This document shows positions 7,823 through 16,434 of a stretch of DNA of 64,000 nucleotides, piece after piece. Positions within the stretch are counted from its first letter, which is position 1; the number at the start of each line of letters is the position of its first letter. This stretch comes from an uncultured Desulfobacteraceae bacterium. GTDB taxonomy: Bacteria > Desulfobacterota > Desulfobacteria > Desulfobacterales > UBA5852. The notes under the pieces were generated by a model. The model searched no databases. It saw nothing but the letters and a program-made list of their open reading frames with translations, and had not been told where the DNA came from. Location of the stretch: the NCBI GenBank assembly GCA_913060875.1, contig CAJXSL010000001.1:888464-952463 (forward strand), written 5' to 3'. The position numbers and the translations under genes were made by a program.

Positions 7823-9529
7823 GTGCCGGATACCGAGCTGCTGTTAAATCTGGCCAAACACGCCGGCCTCATTGCCGCCGCCGCCTTGATTCTCCTGGCC
7901 ATTTCTCCGGTTCAGCATGCGGCCGCCTACCGGAAATCCCATCTTTACACTGTCTTCCTGATCTTCTTTTTCGGTTTTTTCGGCATCATGGGGACCTACA
8001 GCGGCAACCAGATTTTCGATTCCTTCGCCAATCTGCGGGCCATGTCCATCATCACCGCCGGCCTGTATGCCGGCCCCCTGGTGGGCACCGGCGCGGGGTT
8101 GATGGCCGGGCTGCACCGTCTCTTCATCGATCCCTGGGGGTTCAGCGCCATCCCCTGTGCATTGGCCACCCTGCTGGAAGGGCTGGCGGCCGGACTGCTG
8201 TCCCGGCGGCTGGGACGGTTCAGCCGGGACTGGAAGGTGACCGCCCTTGTGTGTTTCCTGGCCGAAGGTGTCCACATGCTCATGGTGTTGACCATGTGCC
8301 GGCCCTTTGCCGACGCCCTGGCGCTGGTCAAAATCATTGCCCTGCCCATGATGCTGGCCAATCCGGCCGGGGCCGCCCTTTTCATGCACCTGATCAAGGT
8401 CCTGTTCGACCGCAAGGAAGAGCGGGAATCCATCCAGGCCCGGAACGTGCTGGCCATTGCCAACGAAACCGTACGGTATTTCCGGGGGGGGCTCAGCACG
8501 GCCTCCGCCAGCAAAACCGCCCGAATCATATTTGACCGCCTGGCGGTGGCCGCCGTGGCCATCACCGATACCCGCGCCGTGCTGGTGCATGTCGGCACCG
8601 GCGCCGACCATAACCCGGTTGGCCAGGCGATACGTTCCCGGGCAGCCCGGGCGGTCCTGGCCAAAGGCAGTGCCGTTTACCACAAAAATGAAAAAGCGAT
8701 CGGCTGCCGACCACAGGGATGCCCCTTCAATTCGGTCATCGTGGTTCCCCTTCAGAAAAAGCGGCACATCATTGGCACTTTAAGCCTGTATGGCACCAAG
8801 GACATTGCTCTTGACAAGATCCAGTTCAAGATCGCCCAGGGGTTGAGCGCGCTATTTGCGACCCAGTTCGAACTGGGCGATCTCCAGACCAAGGAACAAC
8901 TGCTGGCTCACACCCGGATCCGCCATCTGCAAGCCCAGATCAATCCGCATTTTCTGTTCAATTCGCTGAATACCATCGCCTCCTTCTGTCGCACCGATCC
9001 CCAGAAATCGCGCGACCTGATCCTGGACCTGTCGTCCTACATGCGCAAAAACCTGGATTCCAGCCGGGGGTTCGTATCCCTTTCCGACGAGCTGAAACAG
9101 GTCCGATCCTACCTTGCCATCGAACAGGCGCGCTTCGGCGACCGCGTCCAGGCCTCCATCGATGTAGATCCGGACTGCCTGCAGTGGCCGGTGCCCCCGC
9201 TGATCATCCAGCCCTTGGTGGAAAATTCGGTCAAACACGGCATCCTGGGCCATGAAAACGGGGGGCGGATCCATTTGCGGATCGCGCAGCATGACCAGAT
9301 GTTAGCGGTGGCCATCACCGACGACGGGGCCGGCATGACCCCGGAACAGGTGGCCGCCGTTTTCCGCGTCCCGGAGATGGAATCCCAGGATGCCGGGGTG
9401 GGGCTGGTCAATACCAACCTGCGGCTGGAGCAGATCTACGGTCCGGAACACCGGTTGGCCATCCAGAGCGAACCGGACAAGGGTACTGTCGTCGCCTTCA
9501 GCATCCCCGCCCTGGCGGCGGCTGCCTGA
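7823..9529 (+). CDS. LytS-family sensor histidine kinase (BtsS/YpdA type)
   Basis: A 568-residue membrane kinase. About the first 195 residues form several membrane helices of the 5TMR-LYT sensor type (HAGLIAAAALILLAI, then GIMGTYSGNQ and the Gly-rich AGLYAGPLVGTGAGLMAGLHR). A GAF-like domain follows at about 215-345. The HisKA_7TM/His_kinase segment INPHFLFNSLNTI carries the phospho-accepting H376, and a HATPase domain closes the protein (VENSVKHGI, DDGAGM). It starts at GTG 7823, two bases after the response regulator stop, so translation is probably coupled. It should phosphorylate the adjacent LytTR regulator. Confidence 0.93.
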   Translation: MPDTELLLNLAKHAGLIAAAALILLAISPVQHAAAYRKSHLYTVFLIFFFGFFGIMGTYSGNQIFDSFANLRAMSIITAGLYAGPLVGTGAGLMAGLHRLFIDPWGFSAIPCALATLLEGLAAGLLSRRLGRFSRDWKVTALVCFLAEGVHMLMVLTMCRPFADALALVKIIALPMMLANPAGAALFMHLIKVLFDRKEERESIQARNVLAIANETVRYFRGGLSTASASKTARIIFDRLAVAAVAITDTRAVLVHVGTGADHNPVGQAIRSRAARAVLAKGSAVYHKNEKAIGCRPQGCPFNSVIVVPLQKKRHIIGTLSLYGTKDIALDKIQFKIAQGLSALFATQFELGDLQTKEQLLAHTRIRHLQAQINPHFLFNSLNTIASFCRTDPQKSRDLILDLSSYMRKNLDSSRGFVSLSDELKQVRSYLAIEQARFGDRVQASIDVDPDCLQWPVPPLIIQPLVENSVKHGILGHENGGRIHLRIAQHDQMLAVAITDDGAGMTPEQVAAVFRVPEMESQDAGVGLVNTNLRLEQIYGPEHRLAIQSEPDKGTVVAFSIPALAAAA

Positions 9530-9575
9530 CCCGCCCTTCCTTTTTTCGCCGTATCATTTCAATCCCCCTTCACAG

Positions 9576-9607
9576 ACGGTTCAGACATGGAAAGATACCG
9601 TTCGGAC
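9576..9607. promoter_or_regulatory. Candidate LytTR operator (direct repeat) upstream of cstA
   Basis: Two direct repeats, ACGGTTCAGAC at 9576-9586 and ACCGTTCGGAC at 9597-9607, are spaced 21 bp start to start, two helical turns. LytTR regulators bind such direct repeats on one DNA face; the E. coli BtsR site is reported as two ACC(G/A)CT(C/T)A elements with the same 21-bp period. They lie 170 bases before the transporter gene. Binding by the 7047 regulator is inferred. Confidence 0.55.
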
Positions 9608-9776
9608 CGATAATCTTGCCTTGCCGGAAACATCCCTGGTAGTCCCCGCCGGTAATAATGGGAAGGGGCGTGGCCGCCCGGAATGCAAGGACGGCCAGTG
9701 TGTCAGGGGGGGGCGATGGCGGTTCAGGCCAGGCAACCCTGATGGATCAATGCGGACAACCATAAGGAGAGGGAGA

Positions 9777-11513
9777 ATGGATGCGTTAGCGATTATGGTG
9801 GTGGCCTTTGTGGGCTACATTCTGATGTATCGGCTGTACGGGAAATTCATCGGGCAGAAAATTTTCAACCTGTCCAAGAGCGCCACCGCGCCGTCGGTGG
9901 AACTGGAAGACGGGGTGGATTACGTCCCGACTAAAAAAGAGGTGATCTTCGGTCATCATTTCACCTCCATTGCCGGAACCGGGCCCATCGTGGGACCGGC
10001 CGTCGCCATCATCTGGGGCTGGGTGCCGGCCCTGATCTGGGTGTTTTTCGGCAGTATTTTCATGGGGGCGGTGCACGACTTCGGCGCGCTGATCATCTCC
10101 ATGCGCAACCAGGGCAAATCCATTGCCGACTACACCTCCAAATACGTCAACAGCCGCATCCGCTTTTTCTTCTTCCTGATCGTCTTCCTGGAGTTATGGA
10201 TCGTGATTGCCGTCTTCGGTCTGGTGATTGCCGTGGTGTTTGCCATGTATCCGGCCTCGGTCTTCCCGGTCTGGTGCGAGGTGGCCATTGCCGTCTATCT
10301 GGGCTACGCCATTTACAAAAAAGGTAAGAGCATCATGGCCTGGTCGATTATCGCCGTGGGGGTGATGTACCTCACGGTGTTCATCGGGGTCTATCTGCCC
10401 TTCAAGATGCCCGCGGTGGCCGGCATTCCGCCCACGGGGGTGTGGACCATCATCCTCCTGATCTATGCCTTCATCGCTTCCACCCTGCCGGTGACTACCC
10501 TGCTGCAGCCCCGGGATTTCATCAATTCCCACCAGCTGCTGATCGCCATGGCATTGCTGATACTGGGTGTGATATTTTCGGCCTTGGGCGGCGGTCTTGA
10601 AATCGTGGCCCCGGCGGTCCAGACCACCCCGGCCGAAGCACCGCCCATGTGGCCCTTCCTGTTCATCACCATCGCCTGTGGCGCCATCTCCGGGTTTCAC
10701 TCCCTGGTGTCGTCCGGTACCTCTTCCAAGCAGGTCCGGGCGGAAACCGACTCCCTGTTCGTGGGCTATGGCTCCATGCTCATGGAGGGGGCCCTGGCCA
10801 CCCTGGTGATCATCGCCGTTTCCGCCGGGATCGGCATGGGTTATGTGACCAAATCCGGCGAAACCCTCGTGGGCGTGGCGGCCTGGACCACCCACTATTC
10901 CTCCTGGGCGGCGGCCGCCGGGCTGGGATCCAAGGTTGCCGCTTTCGTCAACGGCTCGGCCAACATGATTGCCGCCACCGGCCTGCCCAACAGCGTGGCG
11001 GTAGTGGTCATGGGGGTCTTCGTGGCCTCCTTTGCCGGCACCACTCTGGACACGGCCACCCGCATCCAGCGCTACATCGTGGCCGAGCTTTTCGGCAGTT
11101 TCGGCCTGCACAAGCTCTCGGGCAAGTATGCGGCCACTTTCATCGCCGTGTTCACGGCCCTGCTCCTGGCCTTTGCCACGGGCGCCGGCGGCAAGGGCGC
11201 CTTGAAACTCTGGCCCCTGTTCGGGGCGGTCAACCAGACCCTGGCCGGCCTGGCCCTGATCATCATCACCGTCTATCTGAAAAACAAGGGCGGCCTGAAA
11301 TGGATGATCGCGGGGCTGCCCGCCCTCCTGATGATGTTCATGACCATTTGGGCCCTGGTGCTGAACCAGACCAAGTTCGGGGCCAGTCACAACCTGCTGC
11401 TCCAGACGGTCAACGGGGTCACCCTGGCGCTGGCCCTGTGGATTACGGTGGAAGGTTTTCTGACCTTTTTAAGGACCAAGGCGGATCCCGCTCTGGCACC
11501 GGAATACTCCTAA
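9777..11513 (+). CDS. cstA: CstA-family carboxylate (pyruvate) transporter
   Basis: A 578-residue multi-pass membrane protein of the carbon-starvation CstA/BtsT family. Signatures include FGHHFTSIAGTGPIVGPAVA near the N-terminus, FMGAVHDFGALIISMRNQGKSI, HSLVSSGTSSKQV and the TTLDTATRIQRYI segment. Known members import pyruvate, some also peptides. The open frame runs upstream to 9390, overlapping the kinase, but a strong AAGGAGAGGG ribosome site fixes ATG 9777. This form is shorter than E. coli CstA (about 700 residues), like other delta-proteobacterial members. It is probably controlled by the LytS/LytTR pair upstream. A hairpin follows the stop, and three small genes continue on the same strand. 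Confidence 0.93.
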   Translation: MDALAIMVVAFVGYILMYRLYGKFIGQKIFNLSKSATAPSVELEDGVDYVPTKKEVIFGHHFTSIAGTGPIVGPAVAIIWGWVPALIWVFFGSIFMGAVHDFGALIISMRNQGKSIADYTSKYVNSRIRFFFFLIVFLELWIVIAVFGLVIAVVFAMYPASVFPVWCEVAIAVYLGYAIYKKGKSIMAWSIIAVGVMYLTVFIGVYLPFKMPAVAGIPPTGVWTIILLIYAFIASTLPVTTLLQPRDFINSHQLLIAMALLILGVIFSALGGGLEIVAPAVQTTPAEAPPMWPFLFITIACGAISGFHSLVSSGTSSKQVRAETDSLFVGYGSMLMEGALATLVIIAVSAGIGMGYVTKSGETLVGVAAWTTHYSSWAAAAGLGSKVAAFVNGSANMIAATGLPNSVAVVVMGVFVASFAGTTLDTATRIQRYIVAELFGSFGLHKLSGKYAATFIAVFTALLLAFATGAGGKGALKLWPLFGAVNQTLAGLALIIITVYLKNKGGLKWMIAGLPALLMMFMTIWALVLNQTKFGASHNLLLQTVNGVTLALALWITVEGFLTFLRTKADPALAPEYS

Positions 11514-11522
11514 CCGCTGTAT

Positions 11523-11549
11523 CGGGCGGGGTTAAGAAGACCCCGCCCG
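11523..11549 (+). terminator. Stem-loop after cstA
   Basis: CGGGCGGGGT at 11523-11532 pairs perfectly with ACCCCGCCCG at 11540-11549 across a 7-base loop, ten bases after the cstA stop. Only TTC follows, so it may attenuate or stabilise the transcript ahead of the small downstream genes rather than stop it fully. Confidence 0.65.
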
Positions 11550-11568
11550 TTCACCTGGGGAGATGGCC

Positions 11569-11997
11569 ATGAACCTGAAGAAACAGTATCTGTCCCTGGT
11601 GCTGCCGGCCGCCGTTCTTTTTCTTGCGGTCGGACTGGCGCGGGAGATGAACTTGCTACGGCCGGGGCAGTTTGCGGCCCCGCCCATCCTGCCGCCGGTG
11701 CTGTTCGTACTCTGTGCCATCACGGCTTTTGCCGGCCCGTTGGCCTGCCGGACCCTTTTTGCCCATGGCGTGCGGGCCCGGCACCAGGTCTCCAGTCAGG
11801 CCTTCCTGTCTTTCCAGCGCCGGCTCCTGTGGATATCGCAGATGACCCCCTATCTGGCTTTGGTGGCGGTCTGCTGCGATTTCCCGCGCTTCCATGCCGC
11901 CGCTATGGTGCTCATGGCCCTGTATGCGACCTACTACTATTTCCCCTCCCGGCGTCGGATCGGCTTTGATCGCCGGATTTTCCGAGTTGCGCCATGA
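11569..11997 (+). CDS. Small integral membrane protein
   Basis: A 142-residue protein with about four hydrophobic segments (near residues 8-25, 37-60, 83-104 and 107-125) and a basic tail. No family was recognised. ATG 11569 sits 8 bases after GGGGAG; the in-frame ATG 11563 would crowd that site. Its end overlaps the next gene by 4 bases, so it is translated together with the helical protein and ArsA-like ATPase downstream. Its function is unknown; the context suggests a membrane partner of the ATPase or the CstA transporter. Confidence 0.7.
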   Translation: MNLKKQYLSLVLPAAVLFLAVGLAREMNLLRPGQFAAPPILPPVLFVLCAITAFAGPLACRTLFAHGVRARHQVSSQAFLSFQRRLLWISQMTPYLALVAVCCDFPRFHAAAMVLMALYATYYYFPSRRRIGFDRRIFRVAP

Positions 11998-12305
11998 CCT
12001 CGTCCCCTGTCACCCTGCGTGAACTGGCGGCCGCCATCCGGCAGCGGGTGGTGGACATCTGGGACGCGGCGGACCAGGTGGCCCGGGACAAGGCCGTCGG
12101 CACCATCGAGGCGGAAGCGGAAGAACTGGCCTATATTTTCGCCTTGCTGGTCCAGGGCAGCTTCATCGGCATGCCCAGCCCGCCGGTACAGATCAGCATG
12201 GACCTTTTGCCCCTGATGGAAAAGGACCTGGCGTTGCTGCTGGAGCGGGTGACCACTGCCAACGAACCGCTTTCGCGGCTTTTTTCGGTATTCGACATTG
12301 CCTGA
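11994..12305 (+). CDS. Small helical hypothetical protein
   Basis: A 103-residue acidic, all-helical protein (ELAAAIRQRVVDIWDAADQVARDK, then EAEELAYIFALLVQGSF and LLPLMEKDLALLLERV). No family was recognised. Its ATG overlaps the preceding stop as ATGA, and the ArsA-like gene starts 10 bases after its own stop, pointing to a coupled three-gene unit. It could be an adaptor of the ATPase. Confidence 0.7.
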   Translation: MTSSPVTLRELAAAIRQRVVDIWDAADQVARDKAVGTIEAEAEELAYIFALLVQGSFIGMPSPPVQISMDLLPLMEKDLALLLERVTTANEPLSRLFSVFDIA

Positions 12306-12315
12306 GGATGTAACG

Positions 12316-13269
12316 ATGGCCGAACTGCAAACCATATTTTTTCTGGGCAAGGGGGGGACGGGCAAATCCACGGCGTCGGCCCTGCTGGCCCTGATGCTCC
12401 AACAGTGCGGCCGCCGGGTGCTGCTGGCCTCCTTTGACGATGCGCACAACCAGGCGGATATCTACGGGCAGCCCCTTGACGACAGCCCCTGCCGGATGAT
12501 GTCCGGCCTCGAAGTGCTGCAACTCGACCGGGAAAAGGAAATCCAGCGCTATCTTGCCCGCACCGCCCGGCAGGTCCGGCAGAGCTTTACCTATCTGACG
12601 GCCTTCAACCTGGATCATTATTTCGACATCCTCAAGTTTTCGCCCGGCATGGAGGAGTACGCTCTGGTCACGGCTTTCATGCGCCTCCAGGAGCGCTGCC
12701 GGGACTACGATTACCTGATCATCGACATGCCGCCCACGGCCCTGAGCCTGCGCTTCTTCAGCCTGCCCGCCCTTTCGTTGACCTGGATCGAGCAGCTGGA
12801 AGAACTGCGCACCGAGATCCACAAACGCAAGGAGATCATTTCCCGGATCAAATTCGCCGGTCGTGAATTCGAGCGGGACAAGGTGCTCACCCGGATCCGA
12901 GGCATCAAGACCGACTACCAGGCGCTCAAGGCCATTTTCGAAGACGAGGGGCGCGCCTGTCTTTTCGCCGTGTTCAATCCGGACCCCCTGTCCATGGCCG
13001 AAACCGGCCGCATCTGCGATCAACTCGATGGCCTCGACATCCGCCTCCAGGGACTGATCGGCAACCACCGTACGCCCGCCGGGGTGCCACCAACCATGCC
13101 CGCCCGTTTGGCCGCCATCCCCGTCCAGACGATTCCCTACGCACCAGATCCCCTGATCGGGATCCCCGCCCTGAAACGCTATATCGACGCACACAACCTG
13201 ACCTTTGCAGGGCTTTTACCACGGGAGTCCGCATGCCTGCCGACAATCCCCCGTGCGGAAGGGTATTGA
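12316..13269 (+). CDS. ArsA/Get3-like P-loop ATPase
   Basis: A 317-residue protein with the deviant Walker A GKGGTGKST at residues 11-19, typical of the ArsA/MinD/SIMIBI class. It also has DDAHNQADIYG (an adenine-loop or switch-like region) and YDYLIIDMPPTALSLRFF as Walker B/switch II, followed by helical parts. ArsA relatives pump arsenite with ArsB or deliver tail-anchored proteins; here neither arsB nor an arsenic regulator is near, and arsenite-binding cysteines are not evident. The ATG at 12316 is preceded by GAGGAT; the TTG at 12298 overlaps the previous gene and was rejected. It is the last gene of the cstA-linked group. The substrate is unknown. Confidence 0.8.
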   Translation: MAELQTIFFLGKGGTGKSTASALLALMLQQCGRRVLLASFDDAHNQADIYGQPLDDSPCRMMSGLEVLQLDREKEIQRYLARTARQVRQSFTYLTAFNLDHYFDILKFSPGMEEYALVTAFMRLQERCRDYDYLIIDMPPTALSLRFFSLPALSLTWIEQLEELRTEIHKRKEIISRIKFAGREFERDKVLTRIRGIKTDYQALKAIFEDEGRACLFAVFNPDPLSMAETGRICDQLDGLDIRLQGLIGNHRTPAGVPPTMPARLAAIPVQTIPYAPDPLIGIPALKRYIDAHNLTFAGLLPRESACLPTIPRAEGY

Positions 13270-13397
13270 ACGGCAAGCTGAGAAAGTGGTTGATTCTCCT
13301 TCGAAGGTGAAGCGGCCGGGTCATATTCCTCTTGCGTTTTGGGCCGCTTTGCGTGAGAAACGGGTGCGAACGTGAATATTGCCTGAAGGAGACAAGA

Positions 13398-13808
13398 ATG
13401 GGGAAAGCCTTTGATCGCCTTGAATATGCGGAATTGCTCAAAGCCGAGCGCCACGACGATGCCATTGCCTATGTGGACCGCTTCCGTAAAAAAGACCCGG
13501 ACGACCCCAGCCTGAAGCGCCGGGCCGCCCTGGCCCGGGGGGGCAAGGGGGAACTTATCCTGACGGCCTGCGACCGTTCCGGGGGGATGCCCTCAAAAGA
13601 ACAAATCGACACCATGTGCGATCTTTTCAAGGAGGCCATCGCGCTCGATCCCTATCTGGCCGACCCCTACTGGGACCTGGCCGTGATTCACATGCGCTTT
13701 CTCAATGCGCCTGATCAGGCCGCTGCTTACCTGGCCGATGCCAAACGGCTGGGGTATAAACACCCCCTTATGAAACGGCTCGAAGCCATGATCGCGGATG
13801 CGGGGTGA
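13398..13808 (+). CDS. TPR-like small protein
   Basis: A 136-residue protein with helical repeat character: YAELLKAERHDDAIAYVDRFRKKDPDDPSLKRRAALARG resembles one TPR unit, and LFKEAIALDPYLADPYWDLAVIHMRFLNAPDQAAAYLADAKRLGY another. No signal peptide is present, so it is probably a cytoplasmic protein-protein adaptor. An AAGGAGACAAGA ribosome site fixes ATG 13398; the frame extends upstream to 13332 without support. The partner is unknown. Confidence 0.75.
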   Translation: MGKAFDRLEYAELLKAERHDDAIAYVDRFRKKDPDDPSLKRRAALARGGKGELILTACDRSGGMPSKEQIDTMCDLFKEAIALDPYLADPYWDLAVIHMRFLNAPDQAAAYLADAKRLGYKHPLMKRLEAMIADAG

Positions 13809-13858
13809 TCCCGTTTGAGATGTCACAAGATTAGATTGAAAGGCGGCTGCACCTGCCG

Positions 13859-14764
13859 ATGAATACCTCCTTCAACCGCGCCGGCCGGGTACAGATGGAT
13901 GCGGCTGTGGCAGGGCCGCTGTTCATGCTGGCCTCGGCGCTGCTCTACACCCTGCTCACCCTCCAGATCAAACTCCTGGGACCGGCCTTTTCAACCTGGG
14001 ATATCGGGTTTTACCGTTTTGCCGGCGGTATTGTCGTGCTCGTGGGGGTCTTCGGGCGCCACCACAACCCGTTTCGGGGGCACAACACGCGCCTTCTCAT
14101 CATCCGGGGCTGCACCGGTTCCATGGCCTTCATCTGCATGATCACGGCCATCCAGCGGCTGCCCATTTCCACGGCCCTGGTGATCTTTTATTCTTTTCCG
14201 GCCTTTTCAGCCGTGTTTTCCTACCTCATCTACGGCGAGCGGGTGGGCCGGCTCGAAATCGCCTGTATCGTGGGGGTGCTGGCCGGGGTGGGGGTGTTGT
14301 TCGACTTCCAGCCCGGAGGGGATCTTTTCGGTCAGGCCATGGCCCTGCTGGCCGGGGCTTTTGCCGGGCTGACCGTGACCCTGATCCGTACCCTGCGGGA
14401 GCATAACGGGCCGGTCATCATCTATCTTTATCTCTGTACCATGGGCTTTTGCGTGACGGCCCCGATGTTCGCCCTGCAACCCACCCTGCCCTCCACACCG
14501 GCGGAATGGGGCATGGTGCTGGGCATCGTTTTTTCCTCGGTGACGGCGCAGTTGCTGATGAATCAGGGCTTTTTTTACTGCCGGGGCTGGGAAGGCGGGG
14601 TCTTCATGTCCAGTGAAGTCGTCTTTACGGCCATCGTGGGCATCGCTTTTTTAGGCGATCCGGCCACCTGGCGCTTCTGGACCGGAGCCATCGCGGTACT
14701 TGCCAGCATCGTGGCCCTGAACCGGCTGAAAGCCAATGCGGTCGTGGTTAAAGCCAACCCCTGA
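13859..14764 (+). CDS. EamA/DMT-family transporter
   Basis: A 301-residue membrane protein with about ten helices arranged as two EamA repeats (residues about 15-145 and 155-290). Motifs include GFYRFAGGIVVLV in the first repeat, IYGERVGRLEIACIVGVLAGV between them, and SSEVVFTAIVGIAFLGDPATWRFWTGAIAVLASIVAL in the second. The drug/metabolite family exports amino acids, nucleotides and other small metabolites; the substrate cannot be read from sequence. It stands alone on the plus strand, 50 bases after the TPR-like gene. Its ATG has only a weak ribosome site. Confidence 0.88.
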   Translation: MNTSFNRAGRVQMDAAVAGPLFMLASALLYTLLTLQIKLLGPAFSTWDIGFYRFAGGIVVLVGVFGRHHNPFRGHNTRLLIIRGCTGSMAFICMITAIQRLPISTALVIFYSFPAFSAVFSYLIYGERVGRLEIACIVGVLAGVGVLFDFQPGGDLFGQAMALLAGAFAGLTVTLIRTLREHNGPVIIYLYLCTMGFCVTAPMFALQPTLPSTPAEWGMVLGIVFSSVTAQLLMNQGFFYCRGWEGGVFMSSEVVFTAIVGIAFLGDPATWRFWTGAIAVLASIVALNRLKANAVVVKANP

Positions 14765-14988
14765 AAAAGAGCATCTTGCTGCAGGTCTTCCAAAATTTTT
14801 CTCATAACCCACTAAGCGCAATTCTGCTTCGATTCCATGTCCTCTGTTTGTGTGCGGACGTGTTAGCGGCCTGATTTCATAGATGGTGTTTCGAATTCGG
14901 GTTTAATGTCTCCGACGGTTGCCAAATGTAAATTATGTGGCATATTAATTATGGGGAATATCTCAATAATTGCCGAGGAGACGTAATC

Positions 14989-15465
14989 ATGAAAATTGCA
15001 GTGAGCAGTAGAGGACAATCCCTGGAAAGTGCCGTGGAACCCCGTTTTGGCCGGGGCGCGGGCTTTATCCTGTTCGATAGCGAAGCCGGTCGGACCGATT
15101 ATCTGGACAACTCGGCCCAGGCGGCGATGAACCTGGGCACCGGCATCAAGGCCGCCCAGATGATTGCGGATGCCGGCGTCGAGGTGCTGATCACCGGTCA
15201 GATGGGCCCCAAGGCAGCCCAGGTTTTAAGCCGGGCCGGCACTAAGGTTTATATGGCTGTCGGCGGGACCGTTCAAGATGTTATCAAGGCTTTGGAGCGC
15301 GGCGATCTTAAGGAAATGGACGCTAACGTGCTCCAGGTCGGTCCAGGAAAAATGGGTGGTCGCGGCATGGGTGGCGGCGGTGGTCGCGGCATGGGCGGCG
15401 GCGGTGGTCGCGGTATGGGCGGCGGCGGTGGCCGTGGTATGGGCGGCGGCGGATTCCAGCGATAG
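14989..15465 (+). CDS. NifX/NifB-type (dinitrogenase cofactor-binding fold) protein with Gly-Met repeat tail
   Basis: A 158-residue protein. The first 115 residues match the MTH1175-like/NifX fold: MKIAVSSRGQSLESAVEPRFGRGAGFILFD, then GTGIKAAQMIADAGVEVLITGQMGPKAAQVL and a final ALERGDL segment. Relatives bind iron-molybdenum cofactor precursors or other metal clusters; many are linked to Mrp-type ATPases. From about residue 120 the sequence becomes four repeats of RGMGGGGG, coded by a 24-bp tandem repeat. There are no cysteines; the methionines could bind metal, but this is speculation. GAGGAG precedes the ATG. No nif or mrp gene is adjacent. Confidence 0.85.
   Translation: MKIAVSSRGQSLESAVEPRFGRGAGFILFDSEAGRTDYLDNSAQAAMNLGTGIKAAQMIADAGVEVLITGQMGPKAAQVLSRAGTKVYMAVGGTVQDVIKALERGDLKEMDANVLQVGPGKMGGRGMGGGGGRGMGGGGGRGMGGGGGRGMGGGGFQR
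15361..15456 (+). repeat. 24-bp tandem repeat, four units
   Basis: Four near-identical 24-bp units begin at 15361, 15385, 15409 and 15433, each coding Arg-Gly-Met followed by five Gly; the last is truncated. Changes between units are mostly synonymous (GGC/GGT, CGC/CGT), so the peptide repeat seems maintained. It is inside the NifX-like gene. Confidence 0.85.
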
Positions 15466-15520
15466 AATGGCCGATGCCGGCCCCATCCGGAACCCGAGCC
15501 GCTTGTGATAGGGTTTCGTC

Positions 15521-16300
15521 ATGCCAACCCTGGAACCCATAACGGATGAAACGCTCGTGCAGGCTGTGGTGCGTTTTCTGGAATGCCCCGATGCCCGCGA
15601 CGGGCTGGCCTGGTTGACGTGCCATCTGCCTGGCACGGCCGAGATTTTTGTGGCTGGCGGGGCCTTGCGCAACATCGTCATGGCGGCGGTTTACGGCCGG
15701 TCGCCCCCCACGCGGGATATCGATTGTTTCATCGGCGGGCTTCCCAAGGCCTTCTCCCTGTCCGATGTTTTTGCCCACCAGTCGGCGGAGCCGACCGATC
15801 TAAATGGCATGCGCTGGCACCCGGTCGGCTCGGATCTGGTTTTCGATCTGTGTCTGCTGCCCGATTTCGTGGTGATCGAAGCCGCCGGTTGGGCGCCAAC
15901 TTTCGACAATCTGCTGGCCGGGATCGATTTTACGATGAATGCCATTGTCTATGACGTCCAACGTCACCGGCTGGTGGAACGGGGGTGCCGGGCCGCGGTC
16001 CGTGAGCGGACGATTGCCTTCAACAGCCGCCTGATCCCGGACAAGGGGTTGATTGCCTACCGGATTTTACTCATGGCCCACAAGACCGGTTTTGCCCTGG
16101 CGCCGCCCGTGTTTGCATTCCTGCGCCAACAGATCCCTCTGGAAACCCTGACCCAGGTGAAGGGCCTGCTGCGGGCCAAGCAGGGCAAAGCCGCCGCCCA
16201 GGCCATCATGGCGGACTACAACCGCCTGTGCCATTGCCCTTCCTATGCGGCCTACCTCGCGAGTCTTCCGCACCCGTCCAACAAATTCCCCTGGAAATAA
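15521..16300 (+). CDS. Nucleotidyltransferase-fold (poly(A) polymerase head-like) protein
   Basis: A 259-residue protein with FVAGGALRNIVMAAVYGRSPPTRDIDCFIGG at about residues 43-73. This is the G-G-x-L-R / D-x-D pattern of class II nucleotidyltransferases such as tRNA CCA-adding enzymes. FTMNAIVYD at about 142-150 and a basic helix follow, matching the second conserved block. It lacks the long RNA-binding C-terminus of true CCA enzymes, so it is likely a relative with another substrate. The ATG at 15521 has no strong ribosome site (GATAGGG upstream). No partner gene is apparent. Confidence 0.75.
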   Translation: MPTLEPITDETLVQAVVRFLECPDARDGLAWLTCHLPGTAEIFVAGGALRNIVMAAVYGRSPPTRDIDCFIGGLPKAFSLSDVFAHQSAEPTDLNGMRWHPVGSDLVFDLCLLPDFVVIEAAGWAPTFDNLLAGIDFTMNAIVYDVQRHRLVERGCRAAVRERTIAFNSRLIPDKGLIAYRILLMAHKTGFALAPPVFAFLRQQIPLETLTQVKGLLRAKQGKAAAQAIMADYNRLCHCPSYAAYLASLPHPSNKFPWK

Positions 16301-16434
16301 ACATTCCACCAAGCGACCGGCGTCTTGGATTTTTGCCAAGCACCCAATATCGAAAAGGTTGCCCATGGCCGGCAACAGGCGGCGGTTCGGGAGATGGCGG
16401 CATACGGGTAAGGGCGGCTTTCGATGCGGTGAGC

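Noticed and set aside
9390-9776. Upstream extension of the cstA reading frame by 129 codons into the kinase gene
   Set aside because: It overlaps the kinase 3' end in another frame, has no CstA-like sequence, and a strong ribosome site sits directly before ATG 9777.
10194-11390. 398-codon frame antisense to cstA
   Set aside because: Rich in His, Gly and Gln with no domain, ribosome site or hydrophobic pattern; it arises from GC-rich codon bias of the opposite gene.
12298-12315. TTG start for the ArsA-like gene
   Set aside because: It overlaps the upstream gene's stop, and ATG 12316 has a spaced GAGGAT site directly before the Rossmann strand.
15361-15456. CRISPR-like tandem repeat
   Set aside because: The 24-bp units are contiguous without spacers and lie in frame inside a gene.
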